Assembly: GCA_028698975.1 (NCBI GenBank)
Contig: JAQVVK010000108.1
Coordinates: 1 to 7,254 of the forward strand
From: Victivallaceae bacterium
GTDB taxonomy: Bacteria > Verrucomicrobiota > Lentisphaeria > Victivallales > Victivallaceae
Direction: 5' to 3'
Length of the DNA stretch: 7,254 nt
The translations under genes and the position numbers were made by a program. Numbering within the stretch: position 1 is the first letter of the stretch; every line of letters begins with the position of its first letter. Shown piece by piece: positions 4,568 to 7,254 of the stretch. The notes below the pieces were generated by a model that made no database searches, was not told the origin of the DNA, and was given only the letters and a program-made list of their open reading frames with translations.

Positions 4568-7254
4568 TTATTTTTGTTTCTTTTCAAAAACCACCCGGCC
4601 GGCCGACGGCGCGGCAAGTTCGCGCTGCAACTGCACCAGACGCGAATAATCACCGGGCTGAACAGTTTCCACCGGCAGATCAAGCTCGATCTCAATTCGG
4701 GCCTGGTCGCTTTCCCGGCGGCAGCTCTCGCTCTTGCGGGCCGAACCGGCAACGCCGAAGTCACTTCGCAACGGCCGGCGGTCAACCATCGTATAACCGT
4801 CGGGAAAATCAATGTCATAGCTTTTTTCGAGCCGAACCGCCTCGTTGCGGCGGTATGGCGTCTTGCGGTCGGTCGAGATCGCGCCCAGTCGCGCCAGCAA
4901 CTGATCGAACCCAGGAAGCATAAACTCCATAAAATCACCGGTCCGTGCGGCAAAATCCGGCACCGCCACACGGTATGTGATCGTACCGGTATTGCCGGTA
5001 AAATCGGTCTGCGGCTCCCCGCTGATGCGGGCGGCCTGCGAGAATCCGCCGGCCAGCGCGTCGAAATGGCGGCGACGGAGTTCCGGCGTGAACTGCGAAA
5101 ACATGTGATTGGCCGCTTCCATTGCCCGCCCGGTCACCCGCCGGACTACCTCGATCTCCGCCGAACCGTTGTCCTTTAACTTGATCGAAAAGTTGGTGCG
5201 GTCGCGGGTGGCAAACTGCCGGGGCGGCGTCACCGTCAACAACGCACCGGTCTCCAAATCCAGCCCGATGCGCCCCTCCGACGCGGTAACGCCGGGTGGG
5301 GCGTACTTTGATCTGTCATTCAGATAAATGCGGTGTTCTGGAAGGTAAACCAGAATATGGTCAAAATAGTTGCCGGGCTGACGCGCAAACGACATCTGCG
5401 CCGCGGCGTCGGCCCCCATGCCGGATGCCGCCACAAAGCGGGTCTCAATTCCGAGTTCGTTCAGAATGGCGGCCAGCAGCACCGCCTTGTCCGCCGAATT
5501 GCCGCTGCCGTCGGCCAGAGTGCGGTCGGCCGGGAAAATCCGATCCAGCGGCATGGTGTTGAAAGCCGGGCCTGCGGAAATTATCCCGTCGGCCACAAAG
5601 TCCCGGATTCTCCGCAAACGTTTGCCGAACCATTCGGCATCCGGCTTTGTCGATGCGAAATTCAATTTGAAAATTTGCGCCTTCTTTATGGTTTCCGGCT
5701 GATCGGCGGCGGCTTTTTTCAGCGCGGCATTGAGTTCGGCGGCATACATCTTCAGATTTCCATGCGTAACCGATACCGACGGCATGAACATGCGATCCGG
5801 CGGCTGCCCGGCTTCGGAGCGCACGACGGGAAGATTGCGTGCACTCCACTCGAAACGATGAACACCCCCATGCTCCGTCCGGGAAAATCCGACCTGCGGA
5901 GGCGGCTCCTGACAGCGCAGCCCGGCGGCGACGGCGGCGGACGGGCACTCGACAGTCAATTTCTTCTTCAACACCGCTTCCCGCGAAGCAAATGGTTCGT
6001 CAATGTGAAAGAATGGCTGCATGGAAGTGCTTCTGGTCAACTCCACCTCCACCGTCGCCCCGACCGCCGCTCCCGGCAACGGCAAAACCGCCTGCTTCTT
6101 AAGCGGATAACGGGCCGCCGCGCCATCGACCGGCAGATCGACCACTTTGACATCTTCGGGCCGGGTTTCCATCACCCGGCCGTCGGGCATGGTAACGCGG
6201 GCGGATAACCCGACCGTTTCGCGGCCATCCTCAAACGGCACCTTGACTTCGGACATTTCTTTCATGCCGGCGTAAGTCAAAATGCGGGAAACGGTCTTGT
6301 ATCTCTCGCTCCAACTGTGACTGTCTTTGAGCGACACCTGACGATCGGCCGACAACACCAGCAGATCGGAATCGGGAAATTCCCGCCTCAAATCAGCCGG
6401 TTTCACCGCCGAATAATCAAAAGAGGCCACCGCCGCCGCATGGCGGTCGGCAAAATCCTTGCGGCACAACATGGCTTTGAGTACATTGTAATCGCCCGGC
6501 GTAAGTTCGACCGTCGATGTTTCAAATTCGCGTCGCCCCGAAAACGTCCGCTCATGGCACTCAAGCCCGGAACGAAACGCGGCCACTCCGGGCAAATCCG
6601 CTTCTTCACGATCAGGCAGCCCCTCCACCGCAAGCGCAGCCGGCAACTCCATGGAGAAGGTCTCCACCCCGGAGGTCGTCGAAAAAAGCTGAAGCGGGTA
6701 TTTGCGGTGCAGCAAACCGGTCGCGCCGCGCAGCACAAACGCCGAAGCCCCCACCCGGTCGCCGAAGAGCGGCGCGGCCAGCGGGAAACCTCCGCCGCCG
6801 ACCGGCACATAATCCCGCGCCGTATAGGTGATCTTCGCCCGGAGCGGCTGCGACATGTCGCGCAGATCGGCCGGTTCCAGCGAGAAATCCAGAAGCTCGC
6901 CTCCCGGAATGCAGCGGCGCACCATCGCGGCGAAGAACTGCCGCGCCGCGTCACGCGGCCCCGACGAGAAGAAGTTGCGGTAAATCGTATCGTTGACACC
7001 GCCGAACCCGAATTCGGTCGCGCCGCGCAGTTCGCCCGAAGCCAGCAGTTTGGCCGTGGTCGATACCGTCATGCGGTTGGCCTCGGCCGGCACGACCGGC
7101 GAACGCAGCAATGTTTCACCCTCGGGGCGCGCGACCAGATAACTCATATTGCCCAGCATGGCGGGCAAAAATTCGGTGGTGGTCTCGTTGGTGGGGTCCA
7201 TCAGAATATAACTTCCGGGGGTCGATTCGACCGCGACGATCGCATGGTTAAAGT
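4568..7254 (-). CDS. Tandem DUF3857/transglutaminase-like protein, 5' end missing
   Basis: This frame is open to the right edge, giving 894 visible residues; the start lies outside. The ATG at 7201 is internal, because the 17 codons before it continue a transglutaminase core: FNHAIVAV (His codon 7244-7246), then ILMDPT (Asp codon 7196-7198). The Cys block of this first core is outside. After a beta-rich linker comes a DUF3857-like domain (about 5950-6350; segment VSRILTYAGMKEMSEV), then a second transglutaminase-like core (about 5250-5640), then a second C-terminal domain. The second core reads GNSADKAVLL where the family has G-x-C, keeps its His (5357-5359), and reads YLNDRSKYAP where WLDPT-like is usual. 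Cys and Asp are thus replaced by Ser (5495-5497) and Asn (5318-5320). The family is usually exported or envelope-associated, but no signal peptide can be seen here. Substrate unknown. It ends 11 nt before the hydrolase gene, so it probably heads or precedes the operon. Family call firm, function unknown. Confidence 0.85.
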   Translation of the reverse strand, partial: FNHAIVAVESTPGSYILMDPTNETTTEFLPAMLGNMSYLVARPEGETLLRSPVVPAEANRMTVSTTAKLLASGELRGATEFGFGGVNDTIYRNFFSSGPRDAARQFFAAMVRRCIPGGELLDFSLEPADLRDMSQPLRAKITYTARDYVPVGGGGFPLAAPLFGDRVGASAFVLRGATGLLHRKYPLQLFSTTSGVETFSMELPAALAVEGLPDREEADLPGVAAFRSGLECHERTFSGRREFETSTVELTPGDYNVLKAMLCRKDFADRHAAAVASFDYSAVKPADLRREFPDSDLLVLSADRQVSLKDSHSWSERYKTVSRILTYAGMKEMSEVKVPFEDGRETVGLSARVTMPDGRVMETRPEDVKVVDLPVDGAAARYPLKKQAVLPLPGAAVGATVEVELTRSTSMQPFFHIDEPFASREAVLKKKLTVECPSAAVAAGLRCQEPPPQVGFSRTEHGGVHRFEWSARNLPVVRSEAGQPPDRMFMPSVSVTHGNLKMYAAELNAALKKAAADQPETIKKAQIFKLNFASTKPDAEWFGKRLRRIRDFVADGIISAGPAFNTMPLDRIFPADRTLADGSGNSADKAVLLAAILNELGIETRFVAASGMGADAAAQMSFARQPGNYFDHILVYLPEHRIYLNDRSKYAPPGVTASEGRIGLDLETGALLTVTPPRQFATRDRTNFSIKLKDNGSAEIEVVRRVTGRAMEAANHMFSQFTPELRRRHFDALAGGFSQAARISGEPQTDFTGNTGTITYRVAVPDFAARTGDFMEFMLPGFDQLLARLGAISTDRKTPYRRNEAVRLEKSYDIDFPDGYTMVDRRPLRSDFGVAGSARKSESCRRESDQARIEIELDLPVETVQPGDYSRLVQLQRELAAPSAGRVVFEKKQK

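Noticed and set aside
4574..5179. A 201-codon plus-strand frame at the 3' end of the large gene
   Set aside because: It is antisense to a supported coding region, has no ribosome site of note and no family resemblance.
5333..6208. A 291-codon open frame on the plus strand
   Set aside because: It is antisense to the DUF3857 and transglutaminase-like region, whose minus-strand frame carries clear domain motifs; composition is Arg/Gly-rich shadow type.
7199..7201. ATG at 7201 as the start of the large gene
   Set aside because: The frame continues to the right edge and the preceding codons encode the conserved His block of a transglutaminase core, so this Met is internal.

Overview
The window holds a compact, GC-rich bacterial gene cluster in which all six genes lie on the minus strand, so transcription runs from the right edge to the left. 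In transcription order they are: a large tandem transglutaminase-like/DUF3857 protein (4568 to beyond the right edge), a glyoxalase II-like metallo-beta-lactamase-fold hydrolase (3942-4556), pyrK (3160-3945), pyrD of the class 1B type (2237-3154), xseA (1045-2235) and a TauE/SafE (TSUP) family membrane transporter (276-1031). Junctions are 11 nt apart, a 4-nt ATGA overlap, 5 nt, 1 nt and 13 nt, which strongly suggests one operon. Its promoter and the 5' end of its first gene in view lie outside the window.

The best-defined pathway is de novo pyrimidine synthesis. PyrD (FMN catalytic subunit) and PyrK (FAD and [2Fe-2S] electron-transfer subunit) together form the NAD-linked class 1B dihydroorotate dehydrogenase. 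XseA is the large subunit of exodeoxyribonuclease VII; no xseB small-subunit gene follows it here. The hydrolase and the TSUP transporter are family-level assignments with unknown substrates.

The most unusual gene is the right-hand one. It is open to the window edge, and its true start is outside. Codons right of the first internal ATG (7201) encode the His and Asp blocks of a transglutaminase core. A second DUF3857 plus transglutaminase-like module follows. In that second core the position of the catalytic Cys reads Ser and that of the catalytic Asp reads Asn, so it looks like a degenerate, probably non-catalytic copy fused to an apparently intact one.

Positions 1-275 carry no convincing gene. 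They hold an inverted repeat just past the last stop codon (candidate terminator), short direct repeats, and a good minus-strand promoter (TTGAAA, 16 nt, TATATT) with A-tracts upstream, which should drive a next transcription unit off the left edge.

The organism cannot be fixed from this alone. GC-rich coding sequence, class 1B PyrD/PyrK and a large DUF3857-transglutaminase protein would fit a Gram-negative lineage such as the Lentisphaerota/Verrucomicrobiota (PVC) group, but that is a low-confidence inference. Most of the window is ordinary housekeeping; I see no clear new defence or mobile system.
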